Shown: in pieces, positions 11,905 through 22,926 of the stretch
Layout of the letters: each line of letters opens with the position of its first letter
Numbering within the stretch: position 1 is the first letter of the stretch
Assembly (NCBI GenBank): GCA_022225965.2
Contig: JAKJXP020000102.1
Span: 62,001 to 126,000 of the forward strand
DNA from: Diatrype stigma
Taxonomy: Eukaryota > Ascomycota > Sordariomycetes > Xylariales > Diatrypaceae
Length of the DNA: 64,000 nt
Reading direction: 5' to 3'
Translations under genes and position numbers: made by a program
Notes under the pieces: model-generated
What the model was told of the DNA's origin: nothing
Databases searched by the model: none
Seen by the model: only the letters and a program-made list of their open reading frames with translations

Positions 11905-13001
11905 ATGTCCTCCTCTCCAGCTGCATCGTCGGCACCTCTATTCCCCGCCTCCCTCATCTCAGCAGAGGCGACGGCGTCGCTCCCGCCGGGCTTCACCATC
12001 CGGCCCCTGGCCCGCGACGACCACGCCCGCGGCTTCTACGCGTGCCTGAAGGTGCTGACGTGGGTCGGGGGCGAGGATTCCGGGCCAGACTCGGACTCGG
12101 AGCCGAGCGCGGACGCGTTCCGCGCCCGCTTCGATGAGATGGCTGCTGCCGCCGGGACCTACTATTTTCTGGTCATCGAGCATGAGGGAAGGGTCGTGGG
12201 GACTGGGGAGCTGGTTGTGGAGCGGAAGTTGTACGTGTTTCTTCATACTCCTCCTTTTCAATACATGTCTGTATTTTATTCATGTTGCCCCCTAATCCAC
12301 CGCCCCGCCCCCACAACCGACCCCTTTGCCTTAGATTCTCTACGGAAGTATTCATGGGGATATGTTTTGTGAGCTACACTCGTCTGTCTTCTGTCCCCAT
12401 TTTTCTCTGCTCGCTTTCCTCACGATATTCTCACTTCCTTACTTCGGACCACTGTGTCACTTCAGATGATCCACCTATGTGCCTATGCAGCCCCTATAGG
12501 CACATGCACGTCCTTATAAGTATAATGAGTACCTTATTCTCACAGCCTTACATGATACCCAATCTCGTTATATTCTCAAGGTACACTACCTACCTATGAT
12601 ACCTGCAGTAGCAATATATTCCACTCAGTATAGATCTACCGCGAAACCCCCTTTCCCATCCACTCCCCATCTGACCCATCTGACCAACAAACCCCGAAAT
12701 TCCCAAAACCCCAAACTCATCACTGCGTCACGCACAAAAAAACAGCATACACAACCACGGCAAGGCCGGGCACGTCGAGGAGATCGCGGTGGCGCGGGAG
12801 CACCAGGGCCGGGGCCTAGGCCTGGCGCTGATGCGGGCGCTCGAGTCCGTGGCCGTCGCCGTCGGCTGCTACAAGAGCATCCTCAACTGCGGGCCCCGCA
12901 ACGAGCCCTTCTACGCCCGCTGCGGCTTCGAGAACTCCGGCATCGAGATGTCGCGCTACCTCGAGCACCCGCCCGCCGCGGATGCGTATCACCGGGGTTG
13001 A
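11905..13001 (+). CDS. GNA1: Glucosamine-6-phosphate N-acetyltransferase (GNAT family)
   Basis: Two exons, 11905-12230 and 12746-13001, encode 193 residues. The enzyme transfers acetyl from acetyl-CoA to glucosamine-6-phosphate, a cytosolic step of UDP-GlcNAc synthesis for chitin, GPI anchors and glycoproteins. After a Ser/Ala-rich start comes LPPGFTIRPLARDDHARGF, then YYFLVIEHEGRVVGTGELVVERKF. Exon 2 carries IHNHGKAGHVEEIAVAREHQ and the acetyl-CoA loop QGRGLGLALM, followed by VGCYKSILNC and EPFYARCGFENSGIEM. The split codon (TT|C, Phe) rebuilds the family sequence exactly, so the intron boundaries look right. That intron is 515 bases, several times the local norm. The Gly/Ser/Asp segment around residues 52-68 replaces the usual short loop after VLTxVG. 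Confidence 0.93.
12231..12745 (+). other. Unusually long (515 bp) intron of GNA1
   Basis: The donor is gtacgt and the acceptor is cag. The protein frame on either side needs no extra exon, so the whole interval is intronic. It is C/T-rich and contains repeated CCTATG/CTATAGG-like words near 12470-12500. I see no coding content or known RNA fold in it. Confidence 0.8.
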
Positions 13002-14493
13002 GCAGGGGGTTAGGGGGTTAGGGGCCTGGATTAGGTAGACTTGGGAGGTGGGCTGCGGGGGGTTGAATGCTGTAGGGGGTAAAATAGGGGCTAGAGGCTG
13101 GTAGGGGCTTAGGGTTGGTCGGGATGAGATATGTGGATGGGCGGTGATGGTTATGTAGTTAGGTAGGCGATAGGAAGCTGGAGCAGGCAAATAGAAAGGA
13201 AGGTGGGTAGGTAGGGCTAACTTGTGATGCCCTAGATGCAAGGCGGTTGCTTGGGAGGATAGTAAGCAACGCGTCGGCTTCTGTTGGAGGCTTTCCAATC
13301 ATCGGCCTGTCCGTCCACCTGCCTCCCATATGTGTACTGGCAAAGGGGTGTAAGAGATAACTAAGGAGGGGAAATCGCAGAAATGGCGAACGTGAGGGGA
13401 AGAGATAGGGAGCGAGTGCCCCTTTTATCTTGGTTTCGGATGAAACAGTAGGTAGTATTCCCGGCAGTGTTGTGTTGCCAGGTAGGTAAGGATTCCTGAC
13501 CAGGGAGACCTAGATAGATATCTTCCGATTGGTTGATTTGGTGGAAACACGGTCTGTACCTCTCGTGAAAGATAGGCGTGTAGTTGCGATGACCGTGAGA
13601 TACATAGCACACTAGGTCTGCTTATGGGATGCATTCCAAATCCTACGCGAAGTTCCGAAGCCGCTTATTATACTCCGCTCCCGGCCCACTGCGGCCGTTG
13701 GATCAACAAGATTTGGTCACAAGCCATATAGCCGAGGCCTGCATCGTTTCGCTTTATACAGCTTCCTGATTACTTGTACAATAAGATACCAGTCAACTTG
13801 CCCCGGTTCTCAGCCATCCATCCATCCATCTATCCCACACCCCAGGCCCCCCGCCAAACGGATCGATCGGCCGATCTATCTGTAACCACCCCGCGGGAAC
13901 GGTTTCTTGCAGCCCTGTAGACTAGGGAAGATTGCGATAAGTCGTATGATGATCCGGCGTGCCGTTGCGGGGAAGTGTGCCCAATCAATCCCACGTGAAG
14001 GCCGAGGGGATTGGCCAAGGCTGCATATGCCAGGAACAGGAACACGGCGAATTATGAGACAGCGTTTGCGACAATTGCAGCACGTGGTGGTCGAGTGAGT
14101 GTGACCACAGTTTATTGCATTCAGCCCTACGAGCAAGTGAGACAAAGCAAAGAGATGGAGTAAGGTATGAGTTTGTTTTCCATTTTGGCTGACTATCCTT
14201 TATCTTCCCGTCTATTATGCGATAAACAAGGTAGGAAACCCATCCCGGATCTCGAAGCAATAGCTCTGAACCCTTCTTCCCAATGCGTCTAGTTGAAAAA
14301 GCCGTGAGGCAATGTTGTAGTCTGTAGTTTCTGAGATCCTTCCCAAAATATCGATGACCGTTAATTCCCATCTTTTATCCAGTATCCAGTATCCCGTTGC
14401 CCTGTCCTGGAAGCCCTTTGCTAGCCTAACTCCAGAAACTCAAAACGACTAAAACACAATGATGACAGGTAGTGGTGAAATACCCGTTCCCCC
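13002..14493. other. Intergenic region between convergent genes
   Basis: The stretch just after GNA1 (13001-13180) is strongly G-rich with repeated TAGGGG/GGTTAG words on the plus strand. Further right are AT-balanced sequences with no convincing gene. A 128-codon minus-strand frame at 13985-14371 has no recognisable domain and is not called. Confidence 0.5.
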
Positions 14494-14850
14494 CTAGCCA
14501 GATCTTGACTTGTGACTTCTAGTTCTCTGGCCAGCGGCCGAGCTTGAATAGGATGGGGTGGGCGCCGTTGGTTCGATAGTCTGACCACCCAAGTACTGCA
14601 AGACGGTGACATTTGGCGTGTGGTGGTATGTGGCAACATTGCCAGAAGTCCTGTGGTCTCTGAATTGACCCTGCTGGGAGGTATTCCCTGTGTCGGTCCC
14701 ATAGCTGGATGTAGAAGAGTCCCTGGTGGACGACATGCTGGCGGTTGTGGTGGTGGTGCTTGTGGTGCTTGTAGAAGGAGTATAGTATGAGGAGTTGTGG
14801 ATGACAGGACGGGAAGAGGATGACTTGTAAGTGTATCCACTGGAGCTCAT
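14494..14850 (-). CDS. Small Ser/Thr/Tyr-rich hypothetical protein
   Basis: A single exon of 118 residues. I start it at the ATG at 14850 because MSSSGYTYKSSSS resembles the N-terminus of a group of short ascomycete proteins (MSSSGYTYKS type). An in-frame ATG at 14895 would add 15 residues of poorer context. The body is low complexity: Ser, Thr and Tyr dominate, with a Thr run near residues 27-36, a few charged residues and a basic C-terminus (GQRTRSHKSRSG). There is no signal peptide, membrane segment or cysteine pattern. It is probably an intrinsically disordered, phosphorylatable protein. Function unknown. Confidence 0.6.
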   Translation of the reverse strand: MSSSGYTYKSSSSRPVIHNSSYYTPSTSTTSTTTTTASMSSTRDSSTSSYGTDTGNTSQQGQFRDHRTSGNVATYHHTPNVTVLQYLGGQTIEPTAPTPSYSSSAAGQRTRSHKSRSG

Positions 14851-17525
14851 GTCTTGGTTGTCCTTGTGTTTATATATGTGTATTGGAAGTGCCAATTGGT
14901 ACAGTAGATGATGGAATGTATGGTTTGGGTTGACGTAGTCTTGGGTTGGTATGAATTGGCTTTATAGAGGTGGGTGCCTGACAAGGGAGGATGAGAAAGA
15001 AGGAGCCGAGACGAACCTGAGTATATATATGCTTTCATATTCACGTGGCTAGCTATCAGTATACAATGTACCGGCAACCACTTACCAGAGAAGAACTGCC
15101 ATTGGTAACATATCAAGGTAAGACAGGGCGAAGGCAAAGCAGGAGTGTCGAGCAGAGCCCCAGGCAGAAAGGCCTCCATGGACCATCCAGACAAGGATGG
15201 GTTACAAACAATAAGTGAGGCCAACATCCAAGACGATCAGATACACCGAAATGGAACGAAGCGTAGTGAGTCACTGGCTGTAGGAAATACCTACAATACG
15301 AACCCAAAAGCTATGGAAGAGCTTCGTACACAGCGTTGCAATAAAATTAGGCAGTGTTCGTCTGTATGGGAGGAAAGGTTGAAGGTTGTGTAAAGTCCAG
15401 GGGTCCCAGGGTATCCAGATGACTAGTCGGAAGTGGGTCTGTCTGTTCTTGGACCCTTCCAAGGTTCCTGACTTACCTACCTCAAGGTAGTTAACTACCT
15501 AGAGCTTGGGAAGGGACGACCAGTGATGTACAATACCTACCAGGCAGGCATCACACGCCCCCAAAGGCAATTATAGGACGATACACCGTACCAATACCAG
15601 CTGCAATACCTAATTAGGTAGACGCAAGTAATGGGCAAGTTGGGCAAAAGTAAAAAGAAATACTTGCTGACTGAAATGACGAAATAACAGAGGCAGTGCG
15701 TAAATAGTACGTTCTTCAACCATTGGTAGCAAGCTCCAGGGCAAGATGATGTTTGGGGGCCTGCTAAGCTTCTGACCTACCTACATACTGCAAACGCCTA
15801 ACTACCTACTTAGTACCTAGGTAGTTACCTCTAGTAACTCATATACGATCCATACATAAGTGCATACTAGGTAGTAAGGCGGATTACGGTGGCGAAAAAA
15901 GTTGCTACACGGACGTGTACTTGTGCATATGTGTGGTTGACATGGCTACTTGGAAGTATAAACTTAGGTAGGTAATGAGATAGGAAAGCGGTGATCACGC
16001 GTGCGCTCAAATGGGCGTGGGCGCTGCACTGCGTTTCGGTAAAAAGGCGGCGGGCAGACACGGTGTTTGTGGTGAGGCAGGTACGTCCAGTCCAATACCG
16101 GCATGGCATGGGTTGACCATGTTGGTTCGTCCGAACATGAGCAAATAGGGACCTTCGGGGAGAGAGAGAACGGGCACAATTCGCCAATGAGCGCAGCATT
16201 GAATGGCCAATGCGTCTTTACAGCCTGCGATCTTGAGCATGCGCATTCGCAAATCGGCTTAGGCATCGGTTTCAATAGTTAGCATGGCAGCATGGGTAAA
16301 GTCACTGCCCAGGTGGCATTTCCCCTGCAAAGAGGTGGAACCATTGGTGTTGGTGCCTGCTCGCCTTAGACTACCTGTCTAGGTACCAGGTTGTCATGTG
16401 TGTGTGTGTGTGTAGGTATGTAATATGCAACTATGTAGCTATGTACGTAGATATTGTAGGCACAAATTACCATGCCAGCCATGCCTCAGGCCATCAATTG
16501 GTCGGTGAAAGACTGACTGCTGGCGTCATAACTCCGCTAGGTACCTAGGTAGCTACTAGGTACGCTGTAAACCCTCTAACTTCTAACCCTTTATGAAGTG
16601 CCTGGCATAGTCTACCAAGAAACCTAGAGTCTGGCTGTATCAGTTTGCCTAGTGAGGCGCGGGAGGCCGCCTTCCTGAGGTTGAGGCCTGAGGAGTGAGT
16701 CACAAGATGAGAGCTTCCCCGAGCTGTTCTGTTTAACATCAAATGTAAATAGACATGTTGGTTAAAATAAACGTTCTGTTTTTGAAACTCTCGGTGGTAC
16801 TACGTATGTTGCGTTGATGGAGGGGCAGAGGGGCGTTCCAATTCTATGTAGCTGGATGTGCTTAATACGTGTAGCCTGTAATAGTGTCAATCGCTCTCAG
16901 CTTTCAGCTGCTTGGCGGGTTTACGTTAGACGGAGAAGATGTGCAAGATCCACCAGGCGATCACCTGAATGTCGTAGGCACGATGTACACGTGCATATCA
17001 ATGCATATGTAAGTAAGTGGGCAACCTCCCCAAGGTACAAGCCCCATGCTACAAGCCCCATGCTACAAGCCCCATGCTACAAGCCCCATCCAAGGGTCTA
17101 GTTAGGGGGTCTAGGTAGGTAGGTATGTATGTATGTACATACAATCACTACTTAGGTAACTAGTGGCAGGCTCCTACTAGGGCCTGGATACCGAGAACTC
17201 GGGAGGATGGCAGGATGGGTTGCTTTGAACTTCACTGGCTGAAAACACAGGTTTGCCTAATGTGCGGACGAACTGAATAACCATTCCCCTAGTTACGCGT
17301 AGAGCTACGAAGGTATACAATCGAATTGCCGAATGAACTTGGTAAGTTCTGACGATGGGGCTGTGGCTCTGTACTACCTATGTAGGTAGGTAGTTAGACT
17401 ATATGTAGGTAGGTAGGACTTTAGGCCAGGACTCCTGGATGACTTTTTAGGACTCCTGGCCAACTAGGTATGTAGGACTACTAAAGTACGATATAGCGTG
17501 CACTCGATTACAGCAGAACCCCCCC
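14851..17525. other. Long intergenic region rich in TAGG/CCTA tracts
   Basis: No gene is supported across 2.7 kb. The region has TACCTAGGTA palindromes at 15814-15823 and 16542-16551, TAGG/TATG tracts around 17100-17140 and 17380-17420, a short GT run near 16398-16412, and a 14-base tandem repeat at 17036-17089. Coding-length frames here are short and unlike known proteins. Confidence 0.6.
17036..17089. repeat. 14-bp tandem repeat, 3.9 copies
   Basis: The unit TACAAGCCCCATGC is repeated perfectly three times (17036-17077), followed by a 12-base partial fourth copy. It lies in noncoding DNA and resembles no coding repeat. Confidence 0.95.
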
Positions 17526-19100
17526 TCACATGCCAAACGGATACGTCTCTCCCAGCGCCAGCGGCTCTTTCGGCTGGGTCGTCTCGAAGGCATGGACGGC
17601 GCTCGTCCTGTCGAACCACACGAACCCATCGTACTGCTCCTGAAGCGTGGTCCGCATGTAATGGCTCTGCATCTCCGTCTCCGGCCGGTAGACTACGCCG
17701 ATGAACCGCTGGAGCTTCGGCTCCAGCTTCTTCAGTCGGAGGCCGCCGCCGCCGCCGCGCGTGTCGAGCAGCAGCGAGGGGATGCCCGTGCCGTGCAGCA
17801 TCGCCTCGTAGCTGTCCGGCCGCGACGGCCGCACGTCCATGACCCGCATGGGCTCGTCCCAGTCGTCCGCGGCCGCCACGGTGCCGGCGTGCGTGCCGCA
17901 GCCGAGGAGCGAGACCTCGCCGCCGCCGCCGAAGCGCTCGCGGCACAGCTGGCCCAGGTTCAGCTCGCGGCGCGGCGGCGCGCCCATGCTCGACGCCCGC
18001 GCGTCGCCCACGTGCGAGTTGTGCGCCCAGACCACGGCCTTGGCGCCCGGCCGGAGCTGCAGCAAGCGGGCCAGCACGGCGAACATGTGTTCGTCCCGCA
18101 GGTTCCACGAGGTGCTGTCGCCGTAGAACATGGCGCGGTAGTACCGCTCGGCGTCGCGGACGGCGCGCGCGTTCATCTCGGCGTCGACGAAGGCCTCCTT
18201 GCCGTCCTCGTCGGGGTGCGAGGCTAGCGCGATCCTGTTCACCAGGAGCTCGCTGAGCATGCGGACGACCCTACTCTCGCATTTCGCCGAGCGGGCGTAG
18301 AACGCTGAGCGGCCGTACTCCTGCGGGTCGTCCAGCCACGGCTCGAGACACCCGTATCGCTTTTTGGCCGCCCGGGCGAGGTCGGGATCAACCTGGACAG
18401 ACAGCCAAGGGATCACGGTAAGTATGCATGGACTAATTTACGCAGTTCGATAGATAGACGGGCTCAACCCGCTGGATACACCTACCCATTCGAGGTATTC
18501 GATGACGGCCCTCGTCGAAGCGGCCATGCTGTACAAATCGAGCCCGTTGAACGAAGTCCGCTCTTGCGGGGGCAGCATGGCATTGTGCTGCCGCAGCCAA
18601 TCTACGAACTCCTGCACCTCCGTGTTCCGCCACATCCAGCGAGGGAAGTGGTCGAAGACGCGGATCGGGACGCCCCTGCCCCGGCGCGGGTGCTGGCGGA
18701 CGTAGTGGTCGATGTTACGGGCATCGGGCCAGTCGGCCTCGATGGCTACGAGGTTGAAGCCGTGCTTCTCGATGAGACGCTTGGTTATTGCCGCTCGAGC
18801 ACGGTAAAACTCGGATGTGCCATGGCTATTTTTCATGCCATTGTTCGTAGTTTTTTGTGGCTTGCCATCAGCACCCACCCCATGCTTTGAGGGAGGACAG
18901 AACTATAACGGTATCGGTGGTGTCGGAGATCGGGGGCTGGAGATGGCTACACGCCCCCCTCTTTGGACCTACCTGCCATCTCCAATGAGAACGATTCGCG
19001 AACGCCCGTAGGAGTCGAAGTGGGAACCGAACGAGCTGCTCTCGATTGGCGGTAGCTGGGTCACAGCCCCCTTGAGGGCGTCGGGGATTCGCTGTGCCAT
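17526..19100 (-). CDS. Erythromycin-esterase-family protein
   Basis: Three exons on the minus strand, 19100-18973, 18825-18486 and 18392-17526, encode 444 residues, about the family length. The joins rebuild GDG-SHGTSEFYRAR and EYLEW-VDPDLAR, both expected from the family. Active-site markers seen are SHGT with His44, EADWPD with Glu72, and VVWAHNSHVGD with His280 and His283. In bacterial Ere enzymes a Glu precedes this His in G-E-x-x-H-G-T; here the residue is Asp41, which I believe is usual in fungal members. Bacterial relatives hydrolyse macrolide lactones, but most family members have unknown substrates. The protein is probably cytosolic: no signal peptide or membrane helix is visible. 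A run of Gly (GGGGG) sits near residue 345. Resistance to macrolides should not be inferred. Confidence 0.88.
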
Positions 19101-20838
19101 TTTCCTCTTGCCGAGGCCAAAGTGCATGAAGATATACTCAAGATCTAACTAGGACGTGTTTATAAGTGGCTACTAGGTAATTTTAGGGTCACAAGATGGC
19201 ATTCGAATGGAACATTCGCAAGAACTCGAGCATGTAGGATTGCGTAGGGTCGGTATATTGATTTCTGTGATGGATAAAAACAACATCTACTACTGCTTTT
19301 CATCGGGTGGCGGTCGCGTTGCTCTGTGATGCTGCTGAGTTAGTCGAGGTTTACATCATGTTACGTCATTCTCAAGCTGCATCTATAAGTAACAACAACT
19401 CCCCAGGCAGGAAAGTAAAATGCATGAAATCTGCGTCTCCAATAGGACCTCTGCAACGGATATGCACCTGTAAATTGACCTCTCACGTGCAGATTTCATA
19501 CCTACAGACAGGTAGGTGTTTGAGCCTATCCCGGACTTATAAGTAAAAATGGGCTTGCACCACATGTTCATGATGGCACGCACCTGCGTATATGCGCGCA
19601 TATGGTAGAGGTGATTTGCTGCAGGAACGAGCCCTAGACAGCCTACCTAACGGCTACGTCCCTGCTATGTGTTCAAAGCATGTGATAGAATCGAGGGGCA
19701 GAGAGAACGGCCAGTCACTACTGCAAGGGGACAGACACTGATAGATCGATGTGAATCATCCATGGATCGATGCGAACCACCGTGCGTCATCGTCAACCGC
19801 CCGGTTACTCACTTATCTGCCACAGCCACTGATGCGGTGTAGAAAACCAGAGCAAGGGTTGACTACCGAACTTAGTACCTGTAGTCTCTATACATAGGTG
19901 AATACTATGCAATGCTTTTGCTGTTCTTGGCTCTTCGTAGCTTCGGTCTGTCTGCCTTGACATCGACAGTCGGGCATCCATCTAATAGGGGGGGAATAAG
20001 ATGGTTGCAGGTTGTTCCCGTCGTTCCTGTAATAGCCGAGTACCTCAACCACTCCTACCTAGAGAAGCCTATGCACTTGCTTCATCGACAAGTGTAAAAT
20101 CAGTGCTGCTTGACGGGCTGGGTGAGTCGTGGTGGCTGCTGACATACGTCGTTGCAGCCCCCCGCAGCCCGGTCTGACCGAAGTGAAGTTTTTCTTCTTC
20201 TATTCTTTCCTTTTCGTCTTCACCAGCGCTGGGCTGCCCCAACTTGGGTATCCATGGGGGCCATGAGCAACCGAAATAGGTTCAGCCTTGTGAAGAAGAT
20301 CTGCTCTGGCTGTTGTAGTTTCACGCTGACATGTAAGTACCGACGAAGGGCCGGTGGTAGGTGAATATGTCCAGTATGCAGTATGTGATGCAGAAGTTGT
20401 GGTGGTGCAGAACTGCTGCAGAACTGCTGCTGCTGCCCAGCTGGCACTAAAACGCTTGGCTTGGGGAGAGGGCCAGAAATATGGACGATATCATTGGCTT
20501 GTTTAAGTGTAGTGGGGGGTTTACATCACCAAATGCCACTACAACCTTGAACAACAGCAGCTCAGCACTCAACACTCAGCACTGCATCATCCAAGTCGGT
20601 CAATGAACGAGGGGCCTCTTTTTCTTTCCATTGTTTGACCATATTGATCCCGACTGACCAATTGACACTCCGGCTTTACTATTTTGATACCTACAGTACC
20701 TAGGTATCTATCTACTCTACCTAAAATAACCCGCAGGTGCGATATAGCAATACTGCTCGACTAATAATAACGGTCATCCCTATCACCGACGCACGCGAGC
20801 ACGACAACGGGCCATCCATTCCAACGACTTCATCCAAA
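19101..20838. other. Divergent intergenic region
   Basis: This spacer contains the promoters of the erythromycin-esterase-like gene (minus) and the FKBP gene (plus). A TACCTAGGTA palindrome lies at 20697-20706, about 130 bases before the FKBP start. No gene or RNA is recognisable. Confidence 0.55.
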
Positions 20839-21686
20839 ATGCGCAGCCTCTTGTCCCTGTCCCTCGTGGCCTCCGCCGCCCTCGGGGCTCTGGCGGCCGA
20901 CTCCGCCGAGCTGAAGATCGATGTCACCCAAGAGGTCGAGTGCGACCGAAGGACCAAGTCCGGCGACGGCGTCCAGGTACACTACAAGGGCACGTTCGCC
21001 GACAGTGGCAAGAAGTTTGACTCCAGTACGTGCACAGCGGGCGGCGAGCCAGATTGCTTCGGATCTGCCGTATGCTAATCTTCGCGTGTTTGCAGGTTTC
21101 GATCGGGGCGTACCTCTCAGTTTCAAAGTGGGCGCTGGCCGCGTCATCAAGGGGTTCGTTTGACTGACCCTACCGCCCCTTGCTATGAAAGCGACTTATA
21201 CTGATATGTAACCTCGCGAGACAGGTGGGATGATGGACTGTTGGATATGTGCATAGGGGAGAAGAGGTATGGATCAGATCCCATCGCAGGGACAAATATA
21301 CGGGTTGGGCACTAACACTCCATCTCAAGGACCTTGACAATCCCACCTGAGCTGGGTTATGGTTACAAACCGCGCGGGCCCATCCCAGCGGGATCGACGC
21401 TTAGTATGTGACCGATCTCCCCAGAAAAATGTGTCCAGTCTTGATGAGCAGAACCCCTCATACTAATCTGCCCCTTGCAGTCTTCGAGACGGAGCTCATG
21501 GGTATCGACGGAGTCCCGAGGCCCGAGTCTATCGTCACCAAGGCCACCTCCGCGGCCAGCGAGGCGTCGGAAACGGCCACAGCGAAGGTGGCTGGGAGGA
21601 TCGTCGAGGCTGCAGGAGAGGCAGCTGAGGTCATTGGAACCATAATTGGCGATACCGACGATGGACAGGAGCACAATGAGCTTTGA
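20839..21686 (+). CDS. FKBP22: ER-lumen FKBP-type peptidyl-prolyl isomerase (FKBP22/FKBP2)
   Basis: Five short exons, 20839-21025, 21096-21153, 21225-21266, 21330-21403 and 21481-21686, encode 188 residues. A signal peptide ([19 protein letters not shown]) is followed by the FKBP fold: [23 protein letters not shown], then [36 protein letters not shown] and ETELMGI. The C-terminal extension is Ala/Glu-rich and helical ([16 protein letters not shown]). The protein ends in HNEL, an ER-retrieval signal used by filamentous fungal FKBP22. It should catalyse proline cis-trans isomerisation and act as a chaperone in the ER lumen, and should bind FK506. All four introns fall in the FKBP domain, and each restores conserved sequence. 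Confidence 0.95.
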
Positions 21687-22926
21687 GGCTTGCGTCGACG
21701 AAGCTGAGATGTCCATCGGCTGAGACTGGGTCCGAAAAGAAGCTCATAGCTTGCATTATCCTCCAGTTCATGACATTATGGTTAGATGATAGATGAACTA
21801 CCGATATGGTGCTTCAAAGTTCTATTGGATCATCAATGAAACGCCAATGGCAACTTCCAGGTTTCCTCAAGTGATAACCCATGCGCTAAAACTTTGCTCA
21901 TCCAAGCAAACCCGAGGAGATTGCAGTGTCTTATGTTACATCCTCACTTCAGTAGGTATAAATGCATGATGAGCTCTATCCAAGTTGGTTTCAATGCAGA
22001 CGATGAAGCTGAATTGCTATGTAGGTTGCAATCGCGGCATCCTTCCTTGACGCTGAATACTACCTACTTCGTACTTTGAATACTTTCCACACACGTCATG
22101 ATTTATTGTGAATCTAGGACTTTTGTATTCAATGCATGTGATCAGTGACTGAGTTTATCACTCAAGCGGTGAAGTAGAAGCCTGCGTGCGGTGTGGACCT
22201 GGGGCCTCGCTGGACACTTCCGCGGAAGATCGGCAACACCACTCCTGAGATTGCAATGTGTGAGAATCGCCAATGCCACGTGAAGATATTCTGCTTAATC
22301 CTAGGATCTCGAGCCGCATCGCAAATACCTCAGTAGCGAAGTCACAGCTCGACACTCTGCGAGATCGAATACCTACACTTGGACTGGTATGTACTAAATA
22401 AAAACCTTGGTATGTAAATACCTGTGGGCCCCATCTGTATGTAAGCAGGGAATCGTTAAGGTTGGCTGGCGGTCTAGAATCTCATGGCTGCAGGGGCTAT
22501 TCATCCCGCCATCAATATTAGCATCTTTTAACTCTCGATTAAAGTGGAAAGTGGACATCCCGTTTCCAGCACGGGCTCGACGGCTAATAGATGGATCCAT
22601 CTCAAAAGCTTTTTTTCCTTTTCTCTTTTCCCAATGTATGCTGCTACGAAGTCGAAGTCGAAGTCTTGTACCTAGCTTGGAATATAATCATCTACTTAGG
22701 AAAGGGAGACAGAACAGTGCGTGCTTTCATTCGTCGTCCCGGTCACCTGAGAGGAAATGCCTCAAAGCGCTGGAGCTAGCCTGTAGTCTTTTCAGACAAT
22801 GATGCGTTCGTTGCCATTGTCCATGCCCAGACTATCCGTTGCTTGGCTGGCCTAACTATATTCATTGCATCCAAGTGTTTCCCTACCGACCAGCCGGTAC
22901 CTGGCTATTAGCTCATCCTGGCCATC
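21687..22926. other. Intergenic region upstream of the TRK gene
   Basis: No gene is supported. A 131-codon plus-strand frame at 22407-22802 lacks any recognisable domain and has atypical composition. No RNA gene or repeat family is apparent. Confidence 0.5.

Noticed and set aside
13985..14371. 128-codon minus-strand frame
   Set aside because: No domain or homology signal, and no clear gene context.
17526..19100. Reading the erythromycin-esterase-family protein as an antibiotic-resistance gene
   Set aside because: Family membership alone does not show macrolide hydrolysis, and fungi are not targets of these drugs.
22407..22802. 131-codon plus-strand frame upstream of TRK1
   Set aside because: Composition and content unlike any family; likely noncoding promoter and leader DNA.
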